Source: Flavobacterium ammoniigenes (GTDB lineage Bacteria > Bacteroidota > Bacteroidia > Flavobacteriales > Flavobacteriaceae). Taken from it: 64,000 bases of DNA. Numbering within the stretch: position 1 is the first letter of the stretch; the number at the start of each line of letters is the position of its first letter. The stretch spans positions 434,001-498,000 of the forward strand of contig NZ_AP025184.1 of assembly GCF_020886055.1 (NCBI RefSeq). The letters run 5' to 3'. The position numbers were made by a program, and so were the translations under genes. Of the stretch, positions 63,154 to 64,000 are shown in pieces. Below the pieces are notes generated by a model that saw only the letters and a program-made list of their open reading frames with translations, did not search any database and was not told the origin of the DNA.

Positions 63154-64000
63154 ATGATTGAAGATAAAAACCCACAACGCACCAGCATTTCGCAATTAGG
63201 CGAATTTGGATTGATTGATCACTTGACTAAAAACTTTGCCATCACGCAAGCTTCAACTTTAAAAGGAATTGGAGACGATGCCGCAGTCTTGGATTTCAAA
63301 GACAAAAAAGTAGTTGTTTCAACAGATATGCTAGTGGAAGGAGTCCATTTTGACTTGGCCTATATGCCTTTGAAACATTTAGGATACAAAGCAGTTGTTG
63401 CTAATGTGTCTGATATTTGCGCTATGAATGCCAAAGCGACACAAATCACAGTTTCTATTGCGGTATCCAATCGTTTTCCGCTAGAAGCCTTAGAAGAATT
63501 GTTCGAAGGAATTACTTTGGCTGCCAATGAATACAAAGTGGATGTTATTGGAGGGGATACTACCTCCTCGCAAAAAGGATTGATCATTTCGATTACCGCT
63601 ATAGGTGAAGCAGACGAAGCTGAATTAACCTATAGAAATGGAGCCAAATCTACTGATTTGTTAGTAGTAACGGGCGATATTGGCGCGGCTTATATGGGCT
63701 TGCAAGTTTTGGAAAGAGAAAAACAAGTGTTTTTAGTCAACCCCAATTCGCAACCTGATTTGGATGCCTATACCTATTTAATTGAACGCCAATTGAAACC
63801 GGAAGCAAGAAAAGACGTGCGTACATTATTGCACGCTTTGGAAATTAAACCCACTTCTATGATTGATATTTCTGACGGCTTGTCGTCTGAGATTATTCAT
63901 TTGTGCAAACAATCAAAAGTAGGATGTAATTTATACGAAGACAAATTACCCTTAGATCCTCAGTTCATTAATGTGTGCGAGGAATTTAATATCGACAGTA
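63154..64000 (+). CDS. thiL: Thiamine-monophosphate kinase, 3' end beyond window
   Basis: I read 282 codons from the ATG at 63154 to the right edge. STLKGIGDDAAVLDF near residue 30-45, STDMLVEGVHFDL near 57 and VIGGDTTSS near 133 are ThiL motifs: the Asp residues bind magnesium and ATP. It phosphorylates thiamine monophosphate to the diphosphate. A -7-like TACCTTTG is at 63121-63128. Confidence 0.93.
   Translation, partial: MIEDKNPQRTSISQLGEFGLIDHLTKNFAITQASTLKGIGDDAAVLDFKDKKVVVSTDMLVEGVHFDLAYMPLKHLGYKAVVANVSDICAMNAKATQITVSIAVSNRFPLEALEELFEGITLAANEYKVDVIGGDTTSSQKGLIISITAIGEADEAELTYRNGAKSTDLLVVTGDIGAAYMGLQVLEREKQVFLVNPNSQPDLDAYTYLIERQLKPEARKDVRTLLHALEIKPTSMIDISDGLSSEIIHLCKQSKVGCNLYEDKLPLDPQFINVCEEFNIDS

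Overview
The window looks like the chromosome of a Flavobacterium-type member of the Bacteroidota. It is AT-rich, its promoters fit the flavobacterial pattern (TTTG near -33, about 19-22 bases, then TAnnTTTG near -7), and Shine-Dalgarno sequences are weak. Typical family members are present, including OmpA with thrombospondin type 3 repeats, an AddAB-like nuclease, GIN/DUF2807 proteins and a two-domain CopA/CopB protein.

Region 1 (1-14134) is a pectin and hexuronate locus. A GH28 pectinase (cut by the left edge) and a LacI-type regulator diverge. A nine-gene operon (exuT-like, kduI, kduD, uxaC, kdgK, kdgA, an SDR reductase, uxaB, uxaA) turns galacturonate, glucuronate and unsaturated digalacturonate products into 2-keto-3-deoxygluconate, then pyruvate and glyceraldehyde-3-phosphate. 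An exported esterase diverges from the operon. The palindrome TGTAATCGATTACA lies before the pectinase and in the exuT/esterase divergent region, with a degenerate copy before the regulator itself. This points to one LacI-type regulon.

Region 2 (14197-21251) is housekeeping: mtgA, a DinB-like protein, accC-accB, fabH, rpmF, a YceD-like protein, pdxA and ribE.

Region 3 (21252-35441) is a 14.1 kb integrative element in the 3' half of a tRNA gene with a CAU anticodon. A 43-bp direct repeat bounds it; the intact tRNA is on the right and a tRNA 3' fragment on the left. It carries a tyrosine integrase with an Xis-like HTH protein, a protein with Cys-His-Asp transglutaminase-like residues, and a 556-residue protein with the three palm motifs of T7 RNA polymerase/family A DNA polymerases (probably the TV-Pol group). 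A serine recombinase, an IS3-type insertion sequence, two paralogous small proteins, gene remnants and a copper-resistance cargo follow. I found no relaxase, coupling ATPase or capsid gene. The transglutaminase-like gene and the polymerase gene are unrelated but share a conserved leader of about 40 bases, the most unusual structure in the window.

Region 4 (35442-64000) is core chromosome: methylmalonyl-CoA epimerase, an Ig-like lipoprotein, an omega-amidase-like nitrilase, a debranching-type glycosidase, sdhCAB, an HMG-CoA-synthase-like gene, aminopeptidase P, an alpha/beta hydrolase, AddB- and AddA-like genes flanking two OmpA-type proteins, rbfA, a LolE-like permease, dusB, a small lipoprotein, a GIN-domain protein, lepA with a structured leader, and thiL cut by the right edge.
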